DNA from: Desulfocapsaceae bacterium
GTDB lineage: Bacteria > Desulfobacterota > Desulfobulbia > Desulfobulbales > Desulfocapsaceae
DNA length: 45,959 nt
Reading direction: 5' to 3'
Assembly: GCA_030653035.1 (NCBI GenBank)
Contig: JAUSAB010000047.1
Coordinates: 1 to 45,959 of the forward strand
Shown here: one piece after another, positions 1 to 7,841 of the stretch
How the letters are laid out: each line of letters opens with the position of its first letter
Numbering within the stretch: position 1 is the stretch's first letter
The notes under the pieces: generated by a model
Told to the model about the DNA's origin: nothing
Seen by the model: only the letters and a program-made list of their open reading frames with translations
The model's database searches: none
Made by a program: the position numbers and the translations under genes

Positions 1-80
1 ATTCCGAACACGGTCGTTAAGCTCTTCTGCGCCAATGGTACTGCATGGGTGACTATGTGGGAGAGTAGGACGCCGCCGAA
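1..80 (+). rRNA. rrf: 5S ribosomal RNA, 3' part (5' end outside window)
   Basis: The first ~80 bases match the conserved 3' two thirds of bacterial 5S rRNA: the CCGAACACGG segment of loop B/helix III, then the GGGTGACTATGTGGGAGAGTAGG stretch of helices IV/V (quoted in part: TGGGAGAGTAGG), and the 3' strand of helix I ending near CGCCGCCGAA. The 5' strand of helix I lies outside the window. The gene presumably closes an rRNA operon to the left. The exact 3' end is uncertain by a few bases. Confidence 0.9.
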
Positions 81-91
81 TTTTTTATATA

Positions 92-127
92 AAAGCCCCA
101 ATCAGATCAACTGATTGGGGCTTTCTT
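92..127 (+). terminator. Rho-independent terminator of the rRNA operon
   Basis: A perfect 14-bp stem (AAAGCCCCAATCAG pairing with CTGATTGGGGCTTT) closes on a 5-nt loop and is followed by a short T-rich tract. It lies directly after the 5S gene, so it most likely ends the rRNA operon. Confidence 0.9.
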
Positions 128-348
128 GCGTCTGATACTATTCAATTGTTTTGAATGTAGGTATTCTTTGTCTTTTGGTGTATAATTCCTTAGAATATTT
201 TCTGCTAAGTTTCTCTCTTTTCTATAGGAAAGGGGATTGGAAACTGAGTTTTTTTAATATATTTACCAAAGTTATTTTGTCCCCTTGCGGAGTAAGTGAC
301 GCAAGTTCCGATTATCGTATTTGTCGAATTTTATATACAAAGGAATAA

Positions 349-1692
349 ATGCCAACGCACTCTATAGTTGCCCTGGTTGGGCGTCCCAATGTGGGAAAAT
401 CAACCCTGTTTAACCGCATCACCAAATCCAGGCAGGCTATTGTAGATTCCACCCCAGGTGTAACCCGTGACCGGCATTATGCACGGGTGGTCTGGGATGA
501 TAAGATGTTCATGCTGGTGGATACCGGTGGCATTGACGATAACCCTGATGATCTAATGGTCGATCACATCAGAGAACAGGCTATGGCAGCTATAGAAGAG
601 GCTGATATTATAATTTTCCTCATGGATGGCAGGCAGGGGATTTTGCCTGCCGATCTTGAGGTGGTGGATCTGTTGCGTCGTACCGACAAGACTATCTTTC
701 ATGTGGTAAATAAAATTGACAGTCCTGAACAGGAGCTGAAGCTGCTTTCTCCATTTTATGAGTTGGGAGTGGAGCCGTTGTGGTCGCTCTCAGGTGAGCA
801 TAGTTTCGGTTTTTATACCCTGATGGATGCCTTGAGCAAACAGCTGAAGAAGAATGATGAGGAGGTCGCCCTACCCGAAAACACGATCAAGGTAGCTTTT
901 TTCGGTCGTCCCAATGTCGGCAAGTCGTCTATGATCAATCAGATACTTGGTCAGGAACGGATGGTGGTTTCTGATATCTCCGGTACTACGCGAGACTCTG
1001 TTGATACTTTGCTCAGTTATGATCAATATAATTATCTGCTGATTGATACCGCAGGGATTCGTCGGAAGGGAAAAACCACGGAAAAGTTGGAAAAGTTCAG
1101 TATTTTGAAAGGACTTTCCTCTATGGAGCAATGTGATATTGCCGTGGTTTTGATTGACGCTGGGGAAGGGATTACTGAGCAGGATACTACGGTGATCGGT
1201 TATACTCAGGAGCAGGGACGAGGATTGATTATTCTGGTGAATAAGTGGGATCTGATCAAGGATGATAAAAAGAGACAAGAGCACCTGTGGGCTGAGATCG
1301 GACGGGCTTTGCCATTTGTCGGGTTTGCCCCTATCCTGCATGTCTCGGCGCTTACTGGCTATGGGATTAAACGGCTTTTTCCAACCATAGGGGCGGTGTA
1401 TAAACAGTTTACGTCCAAGTTTCCTACTGCTGCCCTGAACCAGTTGCTTCAGGACGCAGTGGCGGCGCATAGTCCGCCTATCTATAAGAATAAACGGCTC
1501 AAATTTTATTTTACCTCACAGATCGGCATTAAGCCCCCACAATTTGTGATCATGAGTAACAGCTCCAAGGGAGTCCATTTCTCGTATGAGCGGTATCTGA
1601 CGAATCGTTTCCGGGATGGGCTGGGTCTGGATAAGGTGCCTGTGCAGCTAGTTATTCGTGATAAAAATAGGGATAAAGAGGGGAAGAAATAG
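349..1692 (+). CDS. der: Ribosome-assembly GTPase Der (EngA)
   Basis: Essential GTPase acting in assembly of the 50S ribosomal subunit in the cytoplasm. At 447 residues it has normal family length. Two tandem Era-like GTPase domains are visible: P-loops GRPNVGKST near residues 11-19 and GRPNVGKSS near 186-194, DTGG and DTAG switch II motifs, and NKID/NKWD specificity motifs. A KH-like C-terminal domain follows from about residue 355. The ATG is preceded by AAAGGA at a good distance. It stands alone between the rRNA terminator and a small Lys-rich gene. The open reading frame upstream (151-348) has no recognisable content and is not called. The assignment is firm. Confidence 0.97.
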   Translation: MPTHSIVALVGRPNVGKSTLFNRITKSRQAIVDSTPGVTRDRHYARVVWDDKMFMLVDTGGIDDNPDDLMVDHIREQAMAAIEEADIIIFLMDGRQGILPADLEVVDLLRRTDKTIFHVVNKIDSPEQELKLLSPFYELGVEPLWSLSGEHSFGFYTLMDALSKQLKKNDEEVALPENTIKVAFFGRPNVGKSSMINQILGQERMVVSDISGTTRDSVDTLLSYDQYNYLLIDTAGIRRKGKTTEKLEKFSILKGLSSMEQCDIAVVLIDAGEGITEQDTTVIGYTQEQGRGLIILVNKWDLIKDDKKRQEHLWAEIGRALPFVGFAPILHVSALTGYGIKRLFPTIGAVYKQFTSKFPTAALNQLLQDAVAAHSPPIYKNKRLKFYFTSQIGIKPPQFVIMSNSSKGVHFSYERYLTNRFRDGLGLDKVPVQLVIRDKNRDKEGKK

Positions 1693-1758
1693 ATTCGTTT
1701 TTGTTTCGGAGGTAAGAGGTCAAGAGTAATTCAAGAACAATTTAAAGGAGGAAAGATC

Positions 1759-1875
1759 ATGGGTAAGGAACAAAACACCAAGAAAGAAACGAAGAAAGAA
1801 CCTGCCAAGACCATGAAGGAAAAAAAGGCTGCCAAGAAGAGTAAGAAGGAAGAAAAGAAGGGGCAGATGCCATAA
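1759..1875 (+). CDS. Small Lys-rich protein (38 aa)
   Basis: A short ORF preceded by an excellent ribosome binding site (AAAGGAGG, 7 nt before ATG). The product is about 40% lysine with several glutamates, starts MGKEQNTKKE and has no hydrophobic core, so it is likely disordered, very basic, and cytoplasmic or nucleic-acid/ribosome associated. No family is recognised. It lies 66 bp after der and ends 5 bp before the start of the DUF2132 gene, so the two are probably co-transcribed. The strong Shine-Dalgarno and clean stop support real translation. Function unknown. Confidence 0.6.
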   Translation: MGKEQNTKKETKKEPAKTMKEKKAAKKSKKEEKKGQMP

Positions 1876-1880
1876 ACAGT

Positions 1881-2123
1881 ATGAATGGTCAGCAACCGAA
1901 TGATCCTTTGCATGGTGTTACCCTGGAGATGATTCTTGTTCGTCTGCTTGAGAAGTATGGCTGGGAGAAAATGGGCAGGAAGATCAAAATAAAATGTTTT
2001 CTCAGTGAGCCAAGCATCAAGTCCAGTCTGGTTTTTTTGCGAAAAACCCCCTGGGCCAGGAAAAAAGTTGAGGATTGGTATATCAGAAATTTTGTTAAAG
2101 ACTGGAAGGAAGAGCGGGTGTGA
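1881..2123 (+). CDS. VF530 / DUF2132 family protein
   Basis: An 80-residue protein of the VF530 family (DUF2132). The signature is clear: NDPLHGVTLE at the N-terminus, then LLEKYGW, CFLSEPSIKSSL and FLRKTPWARKKVE. Family members are small single-domain helical proteins found widely in proteobacteria. Their role is unknown, although a nucleic-acid-binding role has been suggested. The gene starts 5 bp after the Lys-rich ORF, and the coupling suggests that the pair works together. Length is normal for the family. Confidence 0.85.
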   Translation: MNGQQPNDPLHGVTLEMILVRLLEKYGWEKMGRKIKIKCFLSEPSIKSSLVFLRKTPWARKKVEDWYIRNFVKDWKEERV

Positions 2124-2145
2124 AATTTTTCATTCCTGCTCTTCC
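2108..2145 (+). terminator. Hairpin overlapping the DUF2132 stop (possible terminator)
   Basis: An 8-bp perfect stem (GGAAGAGC with GCTCTTCC) encloses a further imperfect stem that includes the TGA stop. There is no good T-tract after it, so termination is only possible, not shown. Confidence 0.3.
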
Positions 2146-2476
2146 GCTGTTGTGTTTTGCCGCTTGCCAAGATATATACATGGGGTGTTTTCACAAAGGT
2201 CAAAAAAGAACCGTCCAAGCCAAATAACAGGATTATTCCAGCTTCAGTGACCTTTTCTTCATGAGAGTTATGCTCCTTTTAGCACAATCGTTTCAAAAAT
2301 TCCGATGCTGAACAATGGCATATAGTTGATGCCGGACCGCGCTTACAATAACCTCACCCCATCTGATAACAAGGTCATCTGTCGTTAAATTTGAAGATGT
2401 ACATGTTTCTTTTTTTCATCTTTCTGATACGTTTTCTGAGTAGTCATATATGTCGTGTATTGACAGGTTCTGAAAG
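2146..2476. other. Intergenic, nothing recognised
   Basis: A convergent gap between the DUF2132 gene and the reverse-strand aminotransferase. It contains AT-rich stretches but no ORF with a ribosome binding site and no clear bidirectional terminator that I can identify. Confidence 0.5.
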
Positions 2477-3661
2477 CTAAGCTCTGGCCTGGGCTATGGC
2501 CTTTTGAAAGGCCCCTGCTGATCGGCTGATCACGTCATCTGAGATACAGAAGGCGAGGCGGAAGTAGCCGGGAGCACCAAAGCCGCATCCGGGAACCGCC
2601 AGGATTTTGTGCTCCTGAAGAATGGCGCAGAAGGCCACATCGTTGGCAATGGGTGATTTGGGGAAGATGTAGAAGGCCCCTTTCGGCGGCATAAAATCAT
2701 ATCCGGCTTCGCGAAGGATTGTGCAGAATAGCTCCCGCCTGCGGGTATAGATGGAGTTGTCAACGCTTGCGTCCTGAAGTTTGGCCACGGCCCGCTGCAT
2801 GAGGGCTGGGGCGTTGACAAAACCGAGGATGCGGTTGGCAAGGGTTAAGGCATTCAGCAGGGCGGTTTTATCTTCTATCTCGGGATGGACAGCGAGAAAA
2901 CCTATGCGCTCGCCGGGCAGTGAGAGTTCCTTGGAGTAGGATGATAGAACAATGCTGTTTTTAGAGGCCAGGAAGGTGCTGCCTACTTCATGGTTGTCAA
3001 AGACAATCTTACGGTAGGGTTCATCGGCAATGAGGTAGATGGTTGTCCCGAGCCGACTGCCGGCTGTGTCCAGCAACTTACCGATGGCGTTCAGGGCATC
3101 CTGGGAATAAATCTGACCGGTGGGGTTGTTAGGCGAATTTATGAGCACAGCCTTGGTTTTGTTGGTGATGGCGGCCTCAATGGCGGTCAGATCCAGGTTG
3201 AATTCCTGATCAGTGCCCACAACCTTGCTGACTCCGCCGTGGTTGTCCACATAGAAATTATACTCAACAAAATAGGGGGCCAGCAGGATGACCTCATCGC
3301 CGGGGTTGAGCAGCGATTTCATGACGATATTGATGGCTCCGGCCGCCCCGCAGGTCATGAGCATGTCACCGGCTGTGACCGTGACCCTTTGCTCAGCTGA
3401 GATCCTGTCAGCCAGGATCTCACGAACCCACGGATAGCCGCCATTGGGCATATAGGCATGGACGCCGGGAGACTGATCAGCGGCCAGCTCCTTGAGCACT
3501 TTTGTAAAATCAGGCGGTGGCGGGACATCGGGATTGCCGAGGCTGAAATCGAAGACATTCTCGGCCCCGAACTGGGCCTTCATCTTGGCGCCTTCCTCAA
3601 ACATCTTGCGAATCCAGGAAGATGTTTCGGCAAAAGCACGCATCTTATCAGAAATAGACAT
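2477..3661 (-). CDS. Pyridoxal-phosphate aminotransferase, class I/II
   Basis: A cytoplasmic PLP-dependent aminotransferase of the aspartate aminotransferase fold, 394 residues. Visible landmarks are NSPNNPTG at 175-182, DEPYR at 213-217 (PLP-binding Asp and Tyr) and SYSKELSLPGERIG with the Schiff-base lysine at about 244. A C-terminal Arg in GYFRLAFC matches the substrate-carboxylate binding arginine. The amino-acid substrate cannot be read from sequence. AAGGAG lies before the ATG. It is the last gene of an apparent reverse operon with the DnaJ/TerB gene and ftsY, with 38-bp spacing. Confidence 0.92.
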   Translation of the reverse strand: MSISDKMRAFAETSSWIRKMFEEGAKMKAQFGAENVFDFSLGNPDVPPPPDFTKVLKELAADQSPGVHAYMPNGGYPWVREILADRISAEQRVTVTAGDMLMTCGAAGAINIVMKSLLNPGDEVILLAPYFVEYNFYVDNHGGVSKVVGTDQEFNLDLTAIEAAITNKTKAVLINSPNNPTGQIYSQDALNAIGKLLDTAGSRLGTTIYLIADEPYRKIVFDNHEVGSTFLASKNSIVLSSYSKELSLPGERIGFLAVHPEIEDKTALLNALTLANRILGFVNAPALMQRAVAKLQDASVDNSIYTRRRELFCTILREAGYDFMPPKGAFYIFPKSPIANDVAFCAILQEHKILAVPGCGFGAPGYFRLAFCISDDVISRSAGAFQKAIAQARA

Positions 3662-3699
3662 AACTCTCCTTTATCTTGTCTTGCAAAATGATCTTTCGT

Positions 3700-4527
3700 T
3701 TATCTTTTTTTGAAATATTCGTAGGCGACATTGATCTCTTTCATCTTTTCCTCGGCAACTCGGCGGAATTCCTCGCCAAGGTGCACCACCTTGTCAGGAT
3801 GATACTTCATGCTCAGGGTACGATAGGCCTTCTTGATCGTCTCCATGTCAGCCCCTGGCTCCAGACCAAGCACCGCATAATAGTGGGTAGAAGAATCCCG
3901 GGGGGCGGCACCAGGCTGCTGCCGCCGGTACATGTATTTGGCCTCAATGGTCCGCTGGTCATAGGAAGAAATCTGCAGATAGGTTGCTATATTGCGCGCC
4001 ACCACAAGCTCTGCCTCTGAGACTTCACTCTTGGTGTAGAGGATCTGATAGACCAGCTCCAGCAGGATCAGCCGCGGTTCATAGGCAAAGGTAGTCCTGA
4101 ATTCCTGAAGCAGGGACTCCAGTGGCTGGGTAGAGGAAACCGCTTCCTTGATCAGATCTTTGACCCAGAACATCTGGGCCTGGGAATAACGAAGGTTGTA
4201 CTGGAAAAAGCGGTGGATAGTGGAGATCTCTTCTTTGGTGATCATGCCGTCGATCTTGGCGATATTGATCAAGATCTGGATCAGCAGCCAGACAAAGCGG
4301 TTGTGGCTTTCGCTCTGCGAAGCCTCATAGGTTGAAACTCTTTTCTGTACCCAGTAAGTGAATCCCCAAAAAATGGCGATGAAGATGAGAACACCGGCCA
4401 TCCCGGAAAATATGAGGGCGCCCACAAAATTAAGAAGGGCCGGGGCGCCGCCGGTAAGCAGGATGATGAGAAACAGGAGGAGCAGGCAGCCGCCGCAGCC
4501 TGGTTGTTTATGTTGTTGATATTGCAT
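3700..4527 (-). CDS. Membrane-anchored TerB-like / DnaJ co-chaperone (DjlA-like)
   Basis: A 275-residue protein with two hydrophobic N-terminal segments (about residues 14-35 and 38-60) separated by little, then a TerB-like helical domain (about 85-195), then a C-terminal J domain from about 210 with the diagnostic HPD in MKYHPDKV. This order matches DjlA-type J-proteins, which stimulate DnaK from the inner membrane. A Cys-Gly-rich start (GCGGCLLL) precedes the first membrane segment. It lies 37 bp downstream of ftsY, so it is probably co-transcribed with a membrane-targeting factor. The gene symbol is withheld because the topology differs from E. coli DjlA. Confidence 0.85.
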   Translation of the reverse strand: MQYQQHKQPGCGGCLLLLFLIILLTGGAPALLNFVGALIFSGMAGVLIFIAIFWGFTYWVQKRVSTYEASQSESHNRFVWLLIQILINIAKIDGMITKEEISTIHRFFQYNLRYSQAQMFWVKDLIKEAVSSTQPLESLLQEFRTTFAYEPRLILLELVYQILYTKSEVSEAELVVARNIATYLQISSYDQRTIEAKYMYRRQQPGAAPRDSSTHYYAVLGLEPGADMETIKKAYRTLSMKYHPDKVVHLGEEFRRVAEEKMKEINVAYEYFKKR

Positions 4528-4564
4528 TGAGATCTTGATCTATGGTGATCAGTGAGGAAAAGGG

Positions 4565-5737
4565 TTATCTGTTTTTTTGCTCCTGAAACAGTGCCTCGAC
4601 AAATTCGTCTGGGTCAAAGTCGCGCAGGTCTTCGAGTTGTTCGCCGATGCCGATAAAGCGAATGGGGATCTTCAGCTCACGGCAGATATTGACCACGATC
4701 CCGCCCTTGGCCGTGCCGTCCAGTTTGGTCAGGGTCAGACCGGTGATGTCAACCGTAGCGTTAAAGAGCTTGGCCTGCGAGATGGCATTCTGGCCGGTGG
4801 TGGCGTCAAGGATCAGCATGACCTCATGCGGAGCGCCTGCTATCTTTTTGCCCATGACCCGTTTGATCTTTTTCAGCTCTTCCATCAGGTTTACCTGGGT
4901 ATGAAGACGGCCGGCCGTGTCAACAATGACCACATCATGCCCTTTAGCCAGGGCCACGTCCATAGCATCAAAGACCACAGCGGACGGGTCTGCGCCCTCC
5001 TGCTGCGAGACTACCTGCACCTTGTTGCGCTCTCCCCATATCTTCAACTGGGCGACTGCTGCCGCCCGGAAAGTGTCGGCTGCCACCAGCAGCACGGACT
5101 GCCCGGCATTGGTGAATTTGTGGGCGATCTTGCCGATGGTTGTGGTCTTGCCAACACCATTGACCCCGACCACCATAATGATAAAAGGACCATGGTCGGG
5201 CATGACCAGCTCGGCCGGCCGGTCTGACTCGGTGATAAAGGAGCGAATCTTCTCCTTGATTACTTTTTTGAGCGTCTGGGGGTCAGAAAGTTCCTGGCGT
5301 TTGACCTTGCGACGGGCCTCCTCCAGCAGTTCCTGAGCGGTATTAACCCCTATGTCGGCGGTGATCAGGATCTCTTCCAAATCATCCAAAAGCTCCAGAT
5401 CGATCTCTTTTTTACCCAGAAAAAGGGTGTCAATCCGATAAACCAAGGATTCCTTGGTCTTGATTAATCTCTCCGTGAGCCTCTGAAACAGAGAGTTTGA
5501 CTTTTTGCCGGAGCTGGTCTGTTGTTCGGTGAGATCAGGGAAAGACTGTGGCGGCGACGCGGGCTCTAGCGGTGTGGAGGACTCTGGCTTATCTTCGCAA
5601 ATGGTGGAAACCGGTTGCGAAGAAGTCTCAGTGGTCTGAGAGGGTGCGGGGTGATCTGCTTCTGTCAGTTCGGGATGCACCTGATCAGGAATCTGCTCCT
5701 CTGTCTTGCCAAATTTTTTCTTGAACCAGCCGAGCAT
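4565..5737 (-). CDS. ftsY: Signal recognition particle receptor FtsY
   Basis: SRP receptor GTPase that docks ribosome-SRP complexes at the inner membrane. It has 390 residues. An acidic, Pro/Ser/Thr-rich A domain (about 1-85) is followed by the N domain and the SRP-type GTPase (G) domain. Visible motifs include GVNGVGKTTTIGKIA, DTFRAAA, DTAGR and TKLDGTAKGG. The family ending FDPDEFVEALF is present. It is the first gene of a reverse three-gene unit. The 320-bp gap to the divergent mrp-like gene should hold both promoters. Confidence 0.97.
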   Translation of the reverse strand: MLGWFKKKFGKTEEQIPDQVHPELTEADHPAPSQTTETSSQPVSTICEDKPESSTPLEPASPPQSFPDLTEQQTSSGKKSNSLFQRLTERLIKTKESLVYRIDTLFLGKKEIDLELLDDLEEILITADIGVNTAQELLEEARRKVKRQELSDPQTLKKVIKEKIRSFITESDRPAELVMPDHGPFIIMVVGVNGVGKTTTIGKIAHKFTNAGQSVLLVAADTFRAAAVAQLKIWGERNKVQVVSQQEGADPSAVVFDAMDVALAKGHDVVIVDTAGRLHTQVNLMEELKKIKRVMGKKIAGAPHEVMLILDATTGQNAISQAKLFNATVDITGLTLTKLDGTAKGGIVVNICRELKIPIRFIGIGEQLEDLRDFDPDEFVEALFQEQKNR

Positions 5738-6060
5738 AAGGGATTCCTTTAAGATCTATTCAATGTTTTTATGGAGAGAAGACAGTTGTGTACTGTGGTT
5801 TGCATATGAAAGAAATATATTACGGTCAGACAGGGAAGAAAGCAACAAAAACAGTATTTTTAGGACGTCTGGCAGGGTGTCCTTCAGGATTTTATTTGCA
5901 TTTACAGATATCAAGATTACTGTATAACAACCTTGTGTCGCCGGGTTGCGGAACAAACGTATTTTATTGACCTTCCCGTAACCTATGACGCATAGCAGTA
6001 AGCATTCCCCCATTAAAAGTAAACAGTTGGTTATTTATTCATATTACAGGAGGAAGTACG
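5738..6060. other. Divergent intergenic region between ftsY and the Mrp-type gene
   Basis: No convincing gene: both overlapping ORFs here lack ribosome binding sites and recognisable content. The region should carry the promoters of ftsY (reverse) and of the Mrp-type gene (forward), whose own Shine-Dalgarno is AGGAGG near 6049. I cannot place -35/-10 boxes with confidence. Confidence 0.5.
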
Positions 6061-7035
6061 ATGTCGAGTTCGTGTGGAACAAGTAGTTCTTGTTCAAGCA
6101 AGTCTTGTGGCAGTCAGGAATCTCAGCAGGCCCGGATGGCGCAGCAGGATAATGCCATTACCCGCTCCCTGGGCAAAATTAAACATAAAATTCTGGTTAT
6201 GAGCGGTAAGGGCGGGGTGGGAAAATCCACCGTTTCCGTCAATCTGGCTTTAGGTTTGGCGAAAAGAGGCCATCAGGTAGGACTCATGGATGTGGATCTC
6301 CATGGTCCAGATGTCATTCGGATGTTGAATCTGAAGGGAACCCTGGAGCCACCCGCGACCCCGGACGCCCTGGTTCCGCCGTTGAAATACAATGACAATC
6401 TGAAGGTCGTCTCGCTTGAATACATGATGAGAGATCGGGACGAGGCCATTATCTGGCGCGGCCCTCTGAAGATTCAGGCCATCCGTCAGTTTGTCGCCGA
6501 TATGGATTGGGGCGAACTTGACTATCTGATCATTGATGCCCCTCCAGGCACCGGTGATGAGCCGCTGTCTGTGGCCCAGACCATCCCCAATGTCAAGGCC
6601 ATAGTGGTGACCACTCCCCAGCAGGTTGCCCTTGCCGATGTTCGCAAGTCCATCAATTTCTGCAAGACCGTGGATATGGAGATCACCGGGGTGGTGGAAA
6701 ACATGTCCGGCTTTGTCTGCCCGCACTGTAACCAGACCGTTGATATCTTCAAGACCGGCGGTGGTGAGGATCTGGCCCGCGAATTTGACCTGCCGTTCCT
6801 CGGCCGGGTCCCCATGGATCCAAAGGTGGTTATCGGCGGTGATGATGGGACGCCGTATCTTACTTCCGATGCGGTCAGCCCGGCCACTGAGGCCTTTGCC
6901 GCCGTGGTGACGGCTGTTGAAAACCGTCTGCCGCCACTGGCCGCAGCAAAGCCTTCGCTGAACATGGCGGCTGCTGCTGCCAGCAGTTGTGGGTGCGGCG
7001 GCGGTGGGTGTAATCCTGCCAAATGTGATTGCTGA
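6061..7035 (+). CDS. Mrp/NBP35-family Fe-S cluster carrier ATPase
   Basis: A cytoplasmic P-loop ATPase of the Mrp/ApbC/NBP35 group that carries or inserts iron-sulfur clusters, 324 residues. The deviant Walker A (GKGGVGKST, about 49-57), the DAPPGTGDE switch and the metal-binding CPHC pair in GFVCPHCNQ are present. Both ends are unusual: the N-terminus is Ser/Cys-rich (four Cys in the first 16 residues) and the C-terminus ends in a Gly/Cys-rich tail (CGCGGGGCNPAKCDC), giving extra potential metal ligands. AGGAGG precedes the ATG. A strong terminator follows, so it is monocistronic. Confidence 0.93.
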   Translation: MSSSCGTSSSCSSKSCGSQESQQARMAQQDNAITRSLGKIKHKILVMSGKGGVGKSTVSVNLALGLAKRGHQVGLMDVDLHGPDVIRMLNLKGTLEPPATPDALVPPLKYNDNLKVVSLEYMMRDRDEAIIWRGPLKIQAIRQFVADMDWGELDYLIIDAPPGTGDEPLSVAQTIPNVKAIVVTTPQQVALADVRKSINFCKTVDMEITGVVENMSGFVCPHCNQTVDIFKTGGGEDLAREFDLPFLGRVPMDPKVVIGGDDGTPYLTSDAVSPATEAFAAVVTAVENRLPPLAAAKPSLNMAAAAASSCGCGGGGCNPAKCDC

Positions 7036-7063
7036 GCGATTGCTGATTAACCGGTGAACAGTG

Positions 7064-7112
7064 AACAGGAAGAGTGAATCATTTGAATATTCTCTCTTCC
7101 TGTTTTTTTTTT
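7064..7112 (+). terminator. Rho-independent terminator
   Basis: An 11-bp perfect stem (AACAGGAAGAG with CTCTTCCTGTT) runs straight into a run of about ten T residues. It ends the Mrp-type gene, 28 bp after its stop codon. Confidence 0.92.
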
Positions 7113-7137
7113 GTAAATTCTTCTGATAAGTAGAGCT

Positions 7138-7767
7138 ATGTTTATCAAACAACTGACCGTTGGGCAGATGGGCGTCTGCTGTTATATCGTCGGATGTACC
7201 AAGACCGGCAAGTGTGCGGTGATTGATCCCGGCGGTGATGAAGAGCAGATTCTGGCCGAGGTCAAACGGGCAAAACTTACCATTGAGTATATCCTTGCCA
7301 CCCATGGACATGCCGATCATGTCTGCGGCAACAGGCGGATCAAGGAGGTCAGCGGCGCCCCCATTGTTATGCATGAGGCGGATGCGGTCTTCTTTGCCCG
7401 GCCTGAGGTGATAAAATATTTTTCCATGCTCGGGCTTGAGGCCTCGCCCCCTGTTGATATCCAGGTCCTGGACGGCGATGTGATTACTATTGGTGAGGTG
7501 AAACTGAAGGTGATTCATACCCCGGGTCATACCCCGGGCGGCATCTGTTTTTACAATGCCCCGGATCTTTTTACCGGTGATACCCTTTTTGTCGGCGGCC
7601 TTGGTCGCTCCGATTTCCCCGGTGGATCCGAGCGCGAGCTGCTGGCTTCGATTGCCACTAAATTGCTGACCCTGCCCCCGGAGACTGTGGTCTGGCCGGG
7701 ACATGGTTATGGTGGCAACCGTTCCACTATTGGTGAAGAAAAAAGAACGAATCCGTATATCCGTTAA
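7138..7767 (+). CDS. MBL-fold metallo-hydrolase (glyoxalase II-like)
   Basis: A 209-residue cytoplasmic metallo-beta-lactamase-fold hydrolase with a complete binuclear metal site: THGHADHV (HxHxDH), the later His in HTPGHTPGG, Asp in FTGDTLF and His in VWPGHGYGG. It has the length of compact glyoxalase-II-like thioesterases without a substrate-recognition C-domain. The substrate is unknown. It lies 74 bp upstream of selB on the same strand and just after the terminator of the preceding gene, so it may head a short unit with selB. Confidence 0.9.
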   Translation: MFIKQLTVGQMGVCCYIVGCTKTGKCAVIDPGGDEEQILAEVKRAKLTIEYILATHGHADHVCGNRRIKEVSGAPIVMHEADAVFFARPEVIKYFSMLGLEASPPVDIQVLDGDVITIGEVKLKVIHTPGHTPGGICFYNAPDLFTGDTLFVGGLGRSDFPGGSERELLASIATKLLTLPPETVVWPGHGYGGNRSTIGEEKRTNPYIR

Positions 7768-7841
7768 GACCTGGGAAGGGAGGGATTGCAACCTCTGATC
7801 TCCCCGGTCACTGTCTTTTATCCTCTGCCTGCTGATATCCC

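Noticed and set aside
151-348. Forward 65-codon frame before der
   Set aside because: No ribosome binding site, AT-rich and hydrophobic by chance, ends directly at the der leader.
871-1470. Reverse-strand frame inside der
   Set aside because: Antisense of a conserved GTPase with no independent support.
6250-7791. Long reverse-strand open frame (513 codons)
   Set aside because: It lies opposite the Mrp-type and MBL genes and its translation is low-complexity His/Gly-rich text with no domain. It is an antisense shadow.
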